From contig JAXLQU010000021.1 of assembly GCA_046331425.1 (NCBI GenBank), positions 1-64,000 of the forward strand: DNA of 64,000 nucleotides. The letters are read 5' to 3'. A program made the position numbers and the translations under genes. This DNA comes from JANNUT01 sp046331425 (GTDB lineage Bacteria; Acidobacteriota; Polarisedimenticolia; J045). Shown here one piece after another: positions 7,939 through 17,082 of this stretch (its first letter is position 1; each line of letters opens with the position of its first letter). A model generated the notes under the pieces. The model searched no databases and was not told where the DNA came from. It saw nothing but the letters and a program-made list of their open reading frames with translations.

Positions 7939-10900
7939 ATGCTCGTTACCCAGCGCACGCTCCGGCTCGCTCCGGTGGCACTGTTGAGTGCCGCGCTCGG
8001 GTTCTTTTGTCCAGCGACGGCCTCCGAACCGCTCTCCGGCGGGGTCGTGATCAATCAAGCTCGCGTCGACTATCAACCGGGCACGCTCCCCGTATTGGTG
8101 CGCGTCGGCTCCAACATCGTTCGCACTCCGGTAATTCCACCCTGCTCGAGCGGCTCGACCCAACTGACGCTGCGTGTCACGCCGCGAGGCAGTGTGCAAC
8201 CGGGCGCCATGCTCGACTACCAAGTGGCGGTCAAGAACAATACGTCGGCAGCGTTGCTGAGTTTGGCTGTGCAACTTCCTATCGACGTTGGTCTACAACT
8301 GCCTGAATCGTTCACCTCCGGTCCAACCACCGCGACACCGGATCGCCGACCGACAACGATCGAGGCACGCCTGGTCGTCGAGACGCGCACTGTGATCTGG
8401 ACCATCGATCAGCTCGATCCGGGGCAAACCGTGCGCCTCGCGTTGCGCTCGGCGGTGCGTGGCGATCTGCCGCCGCGTTCATCGATCACGATGCAAGCGC
8501 GCGCGCGGCCAAGCGAGTGCACCGGTGAGCTCGAGAGCAACGATGTCGTGACCGCCGTGGTCGTGCCGGTTTTGCGCGTCAGCAAACGGGCCGAGAGCTC
8601 TTCGGCTGCGCCGGGTGATACGGTTGGTTACAGCATTCAGTTGCAGCACACCGGGATCGGCCCGCCGCTGACCTCCGTCGAAGCGATCGATCGACTGCCG
8701 GAGCTGTTGCGTTACGTACCGGGCAGCGCGCGTCGCGACGGGCGCAAGCTTCCCGATCCGGTGATCTCCAAAGATGGGCGCACCTTGCGCTTCGCCGTCG
8801 GCGCCATGAGTGCAGGCGACACAGTGGTGTTGCGATTTGCCGCCGTGGTCGGCCCCACCGCTGAGCAGGGTGAGGCGATCAATCACGCGTCTGCCATCGG
8901 CATCGATGACTCGCTCGTGTCGTATCGCTCGAACGAGGCAAGCGCCGCGATCGGCATCGTGCCGGGACCGTTTCGTCGCGAGGCACACCTGATCGGTCGC
9001 GTCTTCATCGATGACAACGGTGACGGTCTACCGGGGGTCGACGAACCGGGCGTGCCGGGTGTGCTGGTCGCGCTGGAGGATGGCACCGGCAGCGTGACCG
9101 ACATCACCGGACGCTGGCATATCGAAGCGGTGCGCCCCGGGCTGCATGCGCTGCGGTTGGACCCTGCGACGTTGCCCACCGGTCTCACCCCGGCAACCGT
9201 TGCCGAAGATCCTGATAATCCTGCGAGCCTCGCGAGCTTCGTCGAGGCCGGCGCCTCACGACTGATCGAGGTCCGTCCCGCCACACTCGCTGTCGCCGAC
9301 TTCTCGGTCGCGCCGCGGCAGGCCGCGCGCTGCACGATTCGCGCCGGCGAGTTGGTGTTGTGGATCCCGACCGCGTCCCTGATCAGCGCCGATGAAACAC
9401 AAGCGCAGACCGCCTCGCGTTACATCGCGGCGGCGGCCGCGTTGATTGCCGAACGCGGGTTGGGGCAATCGGCCGCCTCGATCGAGTGTCAAAGCGTTCC
9501 TGGTGTCACCGCGCCGGCAACCGAGGAGCTGCAAGCGCGACTGCGCACCGCGTTGATCGAACGGGACAATCGTGAGCGGCATGTCGATCTCGATCTACCG
9601 GCAGCACCGTCCGCACCAACCGAGAGCGCAGCACCGATCGCCACGGACTCGCTGGAACCGCTGGTTCGTACCGCCACGAGCTATCCAGCGATCGTCTCGC
9701 CAGCGTCGGGCGCACGCGCCGACCGATCGTCGATTGCCGTCGAGGTCGTCTATCGAATGGGCAATGCGCCGCGACTGACCGTCAACGGGAAACCGATCGG
9801 CGATGATCGGATCGGTGCCACCGCCTCGTTGCCGTCGCGCCAGGTGGCGGCGTCGCGCTACATCGGCGTACCGCTGCAACCGGGGGCCAATCGGCTGTTG
9901 TTTCAAAGCGAAGGGACGGACGGCGCGCTGAGCGAGGCGGTCGAGACGATGGTGTTTCTCCCCAGCGAACCGGTCGCACTGCGGGTCGCTGTCGCGAACG
10001 GGCCGTGGATCGCCGATCCGTCACGCGGCGGCGAGTTGCTGATCGAGGCGATCGATGGTGCGGGAATGCGGACCACCGATGCACCGGTTGTCACGATCGT
10101 GTTGGAAGGGGCGCAAGCGCTCGACCCTGACCTCGATCCAGATCTACCAGGACTACAGCTTCGGCTCGAGGACGGGCAACGGCACGTGCACTGCGCGCCG
10201 CTCACCACGCCAGGCATCGTGCGCGTTGCGGTCTACACCCAAGCGCTGCGTGTCGAGTCGATCGTCAACGTCGCGCCCAACAACACACACTGGCGGCTGT
10301 CGGGCCTGGCCGAAGCGCATGTCGCGGGCGCCGGTGGTGTCGAGGGCGAGGGTGGCTGGGGCCCGGGAATCGAGGATCAGGTTTCCTCCGATGGTGGGCG
10401 CGTGGCGCTGTTCGCGCGAGGACCGATCAGCGATCGTGCGCAGCTGACGGTTTCGCTCGACACCGCACGCGAACGTGACCGCAATCGGTTGTTCGGGTCA
10501 CCGGAGCCAGATCGTTTCTACACCGTGTACGGTGATGCGGCGCAGCGCACGGATGAGGCCGAGCGACAAGGCCCGCTCTACGCGCGTGTCGATCTGCCGT
10601 CAGGTTTCGTGCAGTGGGGCGACTTCTCCAGCGGCTTCGATCGCAGCGAATTGGCCCGTTACGATCGTCGTTTGAGCGGTCTGTCGACGCGCGCTCAGCG
10701 CGGTCGATTGGCCTTCGAGGGGTTTGCTTCTTCATCTGATCAGTCGATGGTGCGCGACCTGTTTGCGCCCGATGGCAGCTCCGGCCCCTACCTGTTGACG
10801 CAACGGCAGATCGTGGCGCGCTCCGAAACCGTGATCGTCGAGACGCGCGATCGCTTCCGTCCCGAACAGGTGCTGCAGCGGCAGATCAAGGTGCGCGATC

Positions 10901-12783
10901 TGGACTACTCGCTCGATACCGAAAGCGGAACGATTCTGTTCCGCGCGCCGTTGGCTCCGTTCGATCGCGACCTCAATCCGACGCGCGTCGTGGTGTTGTA
11001 CGAATCGCGCGGCGTGCGAGATGAACTCACGGCCGGTGGACGCCTCGCGATGCACTGGAGCGACCGGCTCGAAACCGGACTGTCGATGGTGCGCGAAGGG
11101 CGCGAGGGTGGGGCGCGTGCCTTGGCTGGAGTCGACTTGAATTGGCGACCGGCGGCCGGCGTCGAGGTCGGGGCCGAATGGGCCGAGTCGCAGAACGGCT
11201 CCGAGTCGGCAGCGAACGCGATGCGGCTTGACCTGCGCTACCGCCGTTCGGCGCGCTTCGGTTGGGATCTGGGTTATCGCGATATCGATAGCGGCTTCGA
11301 CAACCCGAGCCTGTTGGGCAGCCCCGAGGTCGGCAGTCGACGTGTGTCGGCCACGATGCAATGGCAACCGAGCGATCCATGGCGCGTGCGAGGAGAGGCG
11401 CTTTCGCAAGTTGACCATCGCAGTGGTTTCTCACGGCGTGTCGCTGCGCTGCGAGCCGAGCGCGCTCTCGGCGCACTCACGGCACTGTTCGGCGCACGCT
11501 ATGCGAGCGCCGATGGAGCGGGACTCGATGCACCGGCTACGACCCAACTCGAGGCTGGATTACGCGCTCGCTTTGCGCGTCGGTGGAATGCCGAGTTGTT
11601 GCGCAGTCAGTCGCTGGGAAACGACGATGTTCCCGGTTACCCGACGCGGACCGCCGTCGGCCTGGGATTCGAATGGCGCACAGGACGACGGCTCTTCCTG
11701 CGGCAGGAGTTCGAGTCGAGCGGCGGCCGAGCCACCGATCGCACGGTACTTGGACTCGAGACGCAACTCACCGATCGCACGCGCGCCTTGGCTCGCTACT
11801 CACTCGAGGAAGGAGCGACTGGGAGCGCCTTGCGCGCCACCACCGGGCTCGAGACCACGCTGCCGCTGACGGCGCATTCATCGCTGAGTGGATCGTTGGC
11901 GCGGGTCGACACGTCGCGTGGTGATGACAGCGGCGATTACACCACGCTGGGCGGGGCCTACGAGTATCGCGCCGGAACGTCGTTGTTCTCGACTCGCTAC
12001 GAACTGCATCTGGGTCAGCGCGACACGCGGCACTTGTTGACCGCTGCCGGAGCGTTCCGTCCGCGCGATCCCTGGACGATCTTCGTGCGCGATCAGTTCA
12101 GCCTCGATGCGCCGCAGCAAGGGACCGATTCCAAGCGCAGCGAGTTGTTGATGGGCGCCGCATTTCGGCCGTTGGTGGGGCGTTGGCAATTTCTGACACG
12201 CGTCGACGCGCGCAACGGTTGGGGAGATCCTTCCGGCACCGCTGGGATTGTCGCCGGTGTGTTCAACGATTTCGGAGGATCGGTCACCGGAACACCGGGA
12301 AGCGGGACGACCTCTCGACCACCCGGGATCGGGATCGGTGCGCCGCGCGAAGCGCCCGGTGTGTTGCGGGACGCGGTCTCGCTGGCGTTCGCCGTCGGCG
12401 CGCGCTTGGACGCGCGTCAACGACTTGCAGCTACTCTGATCGTGCGGCAGGTCCAAGGGGATGCGATCGCTGACGCCACGCTGACGCAGTTGGTGTCGTT
12501 GCACTACACCGCGCGCGTGATGCCACGTTGGACACTGGGCGGCAGTGTGCGCCGGTATGCGCAAGCACCAACCGCGATGACGTCTTACGGAGTCGGCGTC
12601 GAGGGCGGGTACATGGCATGGCGCGGGCTGTGGATCACCGCCGGCTACAACCTGATCGGTTTCGATGATGGCGACTTCCCCGGCGCCGAGCGAACGGCGC
12701 GCGGCTTCTTCCTGTCACTGCGCTTCAGCTTCGACGAACAGTCACTGCAGCAGCTCTCCTCGCTGCGCCTGGATCGGCCATGA
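7939..12783 (+). CDS. Giant exported protein: DUF11 and SdrD/B-like domains plus a C-terminal outer-membrane barrel
   Basis: This 1614-residue protein has a signal peptide (about 1-29, ending in ATASE). Residues 65-330 hold two DUF11-like domains (QPGAMLDYQVAVKNN; APGDTVGYSIQLQHTG). Residues 345-420 hold an SdrD/CNA-B-like domain with the Ca-binding-type motif FIDDNGDGLPGVDEPG. The middle (600-800) has further strand-rich modules. From about 790 to the end, repeated alternating amphipathic strands with many Trp/Tyr/Arg residues (for example FFLSLRFSF near the C-terminus) look like a large outer-membrane barrel. A preceding segment resembles the DYxxDxxxGxIxF motif of SprA/usher-like outer-membrane proteins. 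The stop overlaps the start of the next gene (ATGA), so the two are co-translated. I infer a surface assembly or anchoring role; no homologue of known function is recognised. Confidence 0.8.
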   Translation: MLVTQRTLRLAPVALLSAALGFFCPATASEPLSGGVVINQARVDYQPGTLPVLVRVGSNIVRTPVIPPCSSGSTQLTLRVTPRGSVQPGAMLDYQVAVKNNTSAALLSLAVQLPIDVGLQLPESFTSGPTTATPDRRPTTIEARLVVETRTVIWTIDQLDPGQTVRLALRSAVRGDLPPRSSITMQARARPSECTGELESNDVVTAVVVPVLRVSKRAESSSAAPGDTVGYSIQLQHTGIGPPLTSVEAIDRLPELLRYVPGSARRDGRKLPDPVISKDGRTLRFAVGAMSAGDTVVLRFAAVVGPTAEQGEAINHASAIGIDDSLVSYRSNEASAAIGIVPGPFRREAHLIGRVFIDDNGDGLPGVDEPGVPGVLVALEDGTGSVTDITGRWHIEAVRPGLHALRLDPATLPTGLTPATVAEDPDNPASLASFVEAGASRLIEVRPATLAVADFSVAPRQAARCTIRAGELVLWIPTASLISADETQAQTASRYIAAAAALIAERGLGQSAASIECQSVPGVTAPATEELQARLRTALIERDNRERHVDLDLPAAPSAPTESAAPIATDSLEPLVRTATSYPAIVSPASGARADRSSIAVEVVYRMGNAPRLTVNGKPIGDDRIGATASLPSRQVAASRYIGVPLQPGANRLLFQSEGTDGALSEAVETMVFLPSEPVALRVAVANGPWIADPSRGGELLIEAIDGAGMRTTDAPVVTIVLEGAQALDPDLDPDLPGLQLRLEDGQRHVHCAPLTTPGIVRVAVYTQALRVESIVNVAPNNTHWRLSGLAEAHVAGAGGVEGEGGWGPGIEDQVSSDGGRVALFARGPISDRAQLTVSLDTARERDRNRLFGSPEPDRFYTVYGDAAQRTDEAERQGPLYARVDLPSGFVQWGDFSSGFDRSELARYDRRLSGLSTRAQRGRLAFEGFASSSDQSMVRDLFAPDGSSGPYLLTQRQIVARSETVIVETRDRFRPEQVLQRQIKVRDLDYSLDTESGTILFRAPLAPFDRDLNPTRVVVLYESRGVRDELTAGGRLAMHWSDRLETGLSMVREGREGGARALAGVDLNWRPAAGVEVGAEWAESQNGSESAANAMRLDLRYRRSARFGWDLGYRDIDSGFDNPSLLGSPEVGSRRVSATMQWQPSDPWRVRGEALSQVDHRSGFSRRVAALRAERALGALTALFGARYASADGAGLDAPATTQLEAGLRARFARRWNAELLRSQSLGNDDVPGYPTRTAVGLGFEWRTGRRLFLRQEFESSGGRATDRTVLGLETQLTDRTRALARYSLEEGATGSALRATTGLETTLPLTAHSSLSGSLARVDTSRGDDSGDYTTLGGAYEYRAGTSLFSTRYELHLGQRDTRHLLTAAGAFRPRDPWTIFVRDQFSLDAPQQGTDSKRSELLMGAAFRPLVGRWQFLTRVDARNGWGDPSGTAGIVAGVFNDFGGSVTGTPGSGTTSRPPGIGIGAPREAPGVLRDAVSLAFAVGARLDARQRLAATLIVRQVQGDAIADATLTQLVSLHYTARVMPRWTLGGSVRRYAQAPTAMTSYGVGVEGGYMAWRGLWITAGYNLIGFDDGDFPGAERTARGFFLSLRFSFDEQSLQQLSSLRLDRP

Positions 12784-14723
12784 TCCGCACCGCGCGCTGG
12801 GCGGCATGGGCCGCCGTCTTGATGGCTTTGTCGCCAGCGGTCCAGGCCGCCAGCTTCGTCGTCACCAACACCGGTACGGGCACCGGCGGCGGCACGCTGC
12901 GGCGCGCGATCATCAATGCCAATGCCACATCCGGCACCGACACGATCGTGTTCAATCTGCCGACCAGCGACGCCGGCTACTCCGCGGCGCGCGGCGTTTT
13001 CACCTTCCGGATCACCAGCGCGTTGGCGCAGATCACCGAGAGCGTCGTGATCGATGGAGCCACGCAAACCGTGTTCACCGGCAATACCAACGTCGGGACG
13101 CTCGGTGCCGGCGGATCAGTCGGTACGACGCCACTCACGCTCTCACGCGTCAATCGTCCGGAGATCGAGCTGGTCGACGGCAACGGCCTGGCGCTCGGGC
13201 TGGACATCAGCGCGAGCAACGTGACGATTCGCAATCTGGCGATCTACGGTTTTGGCAATGTTTCCAATTCCGACGCCGATGCCAATATCCGCGTCGGTGG
13301 CGCCACCACCGGGACGCTGATCGAGTCGTGCATCGTCGGGACGTCGGCCACGAGTTTCACCGACCTGGGTGCGGGCACACGATCCGTTGGCGACAACATT
13401 CGCGTGGTCGGCGCCGACAACGGAATCGTGCGCAACAACCTGATCGGGTACACCAACGGCAAGGGGATCGAACTCAACACCAACGCCGATGGCTGGCTGA
13501 TCGAGAACAACGAGCTGCGCGGCAACGGAATCAACACCCCCAATTTGGATGGTATCGATGTCGAGAACGGCAGTCGCGCCGCCACGATCCGCGGAAACCT
13601 GATCGCTCAGAACTTCGCCTGCGGGGTCGACACCTTCGCCAGCACCGGAAGCAATCTGATCGAGAACAACACCATCGAGCAGAACGGTTACACGACCACA
13701 CCGCCCGCGATCGAAACACCAGGCGTGCGTGTCTACGGGACGGGAAGCACGGTGCGGCAGAATGTGCTGCGCCAGAACTTCGGTGCGGGCGTGGTGATCA
13801 CGACGAACTCGACCGGCAACTTGATCAGCCGCAACTCGATCTTCGGCAACGGTCCAACCTCGGGTCAGATCGGAATCGATCTGAACCGATCGTCCGACGA
13901 CCCGAATCAGGGAACGGCCCCTTATGTGACGATCAACGATGCGGGCGATACCGACACCGGCGGCAACGGCTTGCTCAACTTCGCGGTGTTCACGTCGGCC
14001 TCGATCTCCGGCACTCAATTGACGTTGAAGGGGTTCGCGCGACCCGGCTCGGCCCTCGAGATCTTCGCGGCAGCGGTTGATCCGAGTGGCTTTGGTGAGG
14101 GGCAAACGTACCTCGCGACGCTTACCGAGGGTTCGGCTCAGGACACCGACACCAGTACCGGTACCTATACGAGCCCGGTGAATGGGCTGAATGTCGGAAC
14201 CGACACCACCAATCGATTCACGTTCGTGATTGTGGTACCTCCCTCTGTCGCGGTGAACTCGGTGCTGTGTGCAACCGCTACCGTGAGCGGCAATACCTCT
14301 GAGTTTTCCAACAACATCAATGTCACGCTGGCGGTGACGCCCGCTGAGATCAACTTGGCGAAGACGGTCACCCCCACAGGCAATCAACCACCGGGAACAT
14401 CCTTGACCTACAGCGTGTCGTTCACGAACGTGGGTGGCTCCGCGGCCACCGGAGTCGTGCTGCAGGATGTGGTTCCCGGCAACACCGACTTCAGGGTCGG
14501 TTCTGCATCGGCAGCGCTCGGGACGACTGGCATGACCGTCGCCTACGCGTACTCCAACGATGGTGGCGCAACGTACACGTATACCCCCGCAAGTGGCGCC
14601 GGCGGAGCGCCCGCCGGATTCGATCGCACGGTGACGAATGTGCGTTGGACGCTGACTGGGTCGCTCAGTCAGACGGCGCCGAACAACACCGGGAGCATCG
14701 GCTTCGTCGCGAGAATCCGATAG
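12780..14723 (+). CDS. Secreted right-handed parallel beta-helix protein with a C-terminal DUF11 domain
   Basis: A 647-residue protein whose ATG overlaps the stop of the barrel gene. A signal peptide (1-23, ending in VQA) is followed by the start typical of secreted beta-helix proteins (FVVTNTGTGTGGGTLRRAI, then GTDTIVFN). Residues 110-390 contain repeated Asn-rich coils (IRNNLIGYTNGKGIELN; IENNTIEQNG) characteristic of pectate-lyase-like or NosD-like helices. The C-terminal 120 residues are a DUF11 domain (GNQPPGTSLTYSVSFTN) nearly identical in its signature to that of the frameshifted gene at 6982-7880. It probably forms a fibre or surface layer, or binds carbohydrate, with the coupled barrel protein. 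No catalytic residues of a known lyase were recognised. Confidence 0.85.
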   Translation: MIRTARWAAWAAVLMALSPAVQAASFVVTNTGTGTGGGTLRRAIINANATSGTDTIVFNLPTSDAGYSAARGVFTFRITSALAQITESVVIDGATQTVFTGNTNVGTLGAGGSVGTTPLTLSRVNRPEIELVDGNGLALGLDISASNVTIRNLAIYGFGNVSNSDADANIRVGGATTGTLIESCIVGTSATSFTDLGAGTRSVGDNIRVVGADNGIVRNNLIGYTNGKGIELNTNADGWLIENNELRGNGINTPNLDGIDVENGSRAATIRGNLIAQNFACGVDTFASTGSNLIENNTIEQNGYTTTPPAIETPGVRVYGTGSTVRQNVLRQNFGAGVVITTNSTGNLISRNSIFGNGPTSGQIGIDLNRSSDDPNQGTAPYVTINDAGDTDTGGNGLLNFAVFTSASISGTQLTLKGFARPGSALEIFAAAVDPSGFGEGQTYLATLTEGSAQDTDTSTGTYTSPVNGLNVGTDTTNRFTFVIVVPPSVAVNSVLCATATVSGNTSEFSNNINVTLAVTPAEINLAKTVTPTGNQPPGTSLTYSVSFTNVGGSAATGVVLQDVVPGNTDFRVGSASAALGTTGMTVAYAYSNDGGATYTYTPASGAGGAPAGFDRTVTNVRWTLTGSLSQTAPNNTGSIGFVARIR

Positions 14724-15056
14724 CGGATCAGGATTGCATGGCACTCGACGGCCGGCTCAGAATGCGCCCCGTCGGGAGTACGGATACGATCACATCACCG
14801 CAATTCAATCGCTCTCTTGGTGGCACTGAGCGTTGGTTGTTCATCGTCGCGCCTGACGAGCATCACGGCCGTCGCGCCGCCCTCCCCTGTGAGCGGTCCC
14901 GATCCGCGCGGCGAGGTTGCGTTTCGAGTGATTCCACCTCCGATCGACACGCAGCCCGAACCGGCCGATGCCACCACGACGACGCACCTGACACATCCGC
15001 GCGCGGGGCGGGATGCTGCGCGTGCGGGGCTCAGCCACGCGCCGCTCGCTGTTGGA
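14724..15056. other. Intergenic region of 333 bases, no confident gene
   Basis: This lies between the convergent beta-helix gene and the wecA-like gene. A plus-strand frame reads, near 14808-14900, like a lipoprotein signal (IALLVALSVGCSSS) followed by a Pro-rich stretch. However, it has no ATG or GTG with a ribosome site upstream and runs straight into the antisense of the next gene without a stop. It could be a decayed lipoprotein gene. No clear terminator was found. Confidence 0.4.
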
Positions 15057-16091
15057 CTACAACGACATGTCGATCGTCTTCAACCACGCGGCGAGCACGA
15101 CTCCAATCACAGCGATGCCGGCAATGATTCCGATCGCCCAGGTCAACGGTGCCATCATCACCCCCACGCCGAGCGCGCCCAACAGCGTTGCCGCAAACAT
15201 GTTGGCGCGCACCGTGTTGACCGTGCTGAGGCGCCATTTGCGAAGTCGCAGCGCCACGTGATCGGGACTGCCGAGCATCACGGGGATTCCGCGGCGCCAA
15301 CGGATGTACATCACGAACAAGGTATCGAACAGCGGCACGCCCAACACCAGAAGCGGCACCACGGCGCCGAGCCGATGTTCGATCGTGTAGTGATTGGCCA
15401 TCGCCAACGCGCCCAACAGAAATCCGGTGAAAAGGCTGCCCGTATCGCCCATGTAGATCTTGGCGGGATGCGCGTTGTAGCGACGAAACCCCAGCAAGCC
15501 GCCGGCCAGGGCACAGGCAAGATAGGCGGTGCTCGGGATCGGGTCGGGTGCGCACAGTGCGATCACGGCCAGCCAGATCGCGGCAATCGCGCCCACGCCG
15601 CTGGAAAGGCCATCCATGATGTCGATCAGGTTGAAGCTATTGGCCATTCCCACCAGCCACAGCACGGTCAACGGCACGGCAGCCCACGTCGGCAGGAACA
15701 CCAGCTTGATCATCACGCCCGCCTTGATCAGCACCGACACCGCGAGCAACTGCCCGGCGAGTTTGGCGTAAGGGGAGAGCGCGCCGATGTCATCGATCAA
15801 ACCCAAGACCAAGACCACCGCCGCCGACAGCAAGATCGCAAGAATCTCTTGATTGAATTCGTACGTCAGGCCGATCCCAGCCAGCACTCCCAAGGCGATG
15901 GCGAGCCCGCCGAGATAGGCCACCGGCTCGCGTTGGTTTTTGAGTTTGCCATCCGGCTTGTCGACCAGATTGAAACGGATCGCCGCCTTGATGATGCCGG
16001 GTGTCGATCCCATCGCCACGGCAAACGCGACGCCAAAGGCGGCGGCCGCCAGCAGTACGTCTTTGATCAATGGGTCAGTCGACGCAAACAT
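15057..16091 (-). CDS. Polyprenyl-phosphate sugar-1-phosphate transferase (WecA/MraY family, GT4)
   Basis: The product is 344 residues from the ATG at 16091; a longer frame exists but would overlap the upstream glycosyltransferase gene deeply. It is almost entirely hydrophobic, with about ten membrane segments. Family motifs are present: the Asp pair in LGLIDDIG, the NLIDIMDG loop and YMGDTGS. These enzymes transfer a sugar-1-phosphate from a UDP-sugar to undecaprenyl phosphate on the cytoplasmic face, the first step of O-antigen or other lipid-linked polysaccharide synthesis. The C-terminal Arg/His-rich loop (SPDHVALRLRKW) resembles WecA-type rather than MraY-type enzymes. It follows GT2 and ligase-like genes, which supports a role in surface polysaccharide. 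The exact sugar is unknown. Confidence 0.92.
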   Translation of the reverse strand: MFASTDPLIKDVLLAAAAFGVAFAVAMGSTPGIIKAAIRFNLVDKPDGKLKNQREPVAYLGGLAIALGVLAGIGLTYEFNQEILAILLSAAVVLVLGLIDDIGALSPYAKLAGQLLAVSVLIKAGVMIKLVFLPTWAAVPLTVLWLVGMANSFNLIDIMDGLSSGVGAIAAIWLAVIALCAPDPIPSTAYLACALAGGLLGFRRYNAHPAKIYMGDTGSLFTGFLLGALAMANHYTIEHRLGAVVPLLVLGVPLFDTLFVMYIRWRRGIPVMLGSPDHVALRLRKWRLSTVNTVRANMFAATLLGALGVGVMMAPLTWAIGIIAGIAVIGVVLAAWLKTIDMSL

Positions 16092-16101
16092 CGGGCGCAC
16101 G

Positions 16102-17082
16102 TTACCAGAGACCGCGCCGCGGCGTCTCGCGCCGCCATGCGCCCCAACAGCCTTTTCGTTTTGCGTCCAAGGTTCGTCTGCCCCATGAGCGTCCAAACGC
16201 GGAGCGATGTCGCCACAGCTCGCGATAGGCGGCAGGGCTTTTGACCAACAATCCGCCGTAGATTAACGCGTCGCGCATCACGATCCAGGGCAGGTCGAGC
16301 AACACAGCGCCCAGCGAGTCGTGCCGCAAACTGGTCAGCACTCGGTTCTTCACGATGTGCGCGCGCAACCACGGCGGCTTGCTGAACGTCATTCCCGTGG
16401 CGCCACCGTGATCGCCACTGGAACGCTGGTGCACGGCGACCGCCTCAGGCACATGCACCGCCTTCCAACCCGCACGCCAGGCGCGCCAGCCCACCTCGAG
16501 ATCTTCGTGATAGGCAAAGAACGCCTCGTCGAACAGCTCTCCGTCATCCGCGATGTCCTCGATCATCGCGCGGCGATAGAGCGCTGCAGCACCGCAGGCC
16601 GAGAGCACGGCGCCGGCACGATCGCGCCGCGGATCGAATCGCTTGCCGTAGCCACGGTCGAGTGTTTTTCGCGAACGGGCCAAGAACTGACCGCTGCTGT
16701 CGATCACCTCTCCGCCAGGGCGAACCAAGCGCGGCGCAATGATTCCGACGCGCTCATCGCGGAAGGCCGGCAGTGCCTCGGCCAAAAAGCTCGGGGCCAG
16801 CCGCGCGTCTGGGTTGAGCAACAGCGCGAACTCGCCACCGGCGATCGCCAGTGCCCGGTTGTATCCGCCGCAGTAGCCGTGATTGTGTGCAGCACACACC
16901 AGCCGCACCTGCGATCCGAATCGGCGTGCGATCGCCTGCGGCGTCCCGTCTTGCGAGGCGTTGTCGAACACCAACACCTCCGCCGGCGAAACGGTCTGCG
17001 CCAACGCCGAGTCGATCGCTTCATTCACGACCTCGCGTGAGTTCCAGGTCAGGATCACGACGCTGGCGGTATTGGCGCTCAC
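16102..17082 (-). CDS. GT2 family glycosyltransferase (rhamnosyltransferase-like)
   Basis: This 326-residue protein starts at GTG 17082, with its first base pairs shared with the stop of the preceding gene (GTGA overlap). The GT-A fold is evident: the nucleotide-binding start SVVILTWNSRE, the motif VFDNASQDGT, the substrate loop GGYNRAL, the metal-binding LLNPDARL (DxD-like) and the acceptor-side YHEDLEVGWR with the likely catalytic acid/base. The order resembles WbbL-type rhamnosyltransferases that add the second sugar of an O-antigen-like repeat. It is a peripheral cytoplasmic enzyme. It is encoded in one block with the wecA-like gene downstream (10-base gap) and ligase genes upstream. Confidence 0.9.
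   Translation of the reverse strand: MSANTASVVILTWNSREVVNEAIDSALAQTVSPAEVLVFDNASQDGTPQAIARRFGSQVRLVCAAHNHGYCGGYNRALAIAGGEFALLLNPDARLAPSFLAEALPAFRDERVGIIAPRLVRPGGEVIDSSGQFLARSRKTLDRGYGKRFDPRRDRAGAVLSACGAAALYRRAMIEDIADDGELFDEAFFAYHEDLEVGWRAWRAGWKAVHVPEAVAVHQRSSGDHGGATGMTFSKPPWLRAHIVKNRVLTSLRHDSLGAVLLDLPWIVMRDALIYGGLLVKSPAAYRELWRHRSAFGRSWGRRTLDAKRKGCWGAWRRETPRRGLW

Noticed and set aside
14817..16244. Open plus-strand frame of 475 codons
   Set aside because: It is mostly antisense of the wecA-like gene, rich in His/Arg/Gln and without a ribosome site; high GC makes such open frames common.
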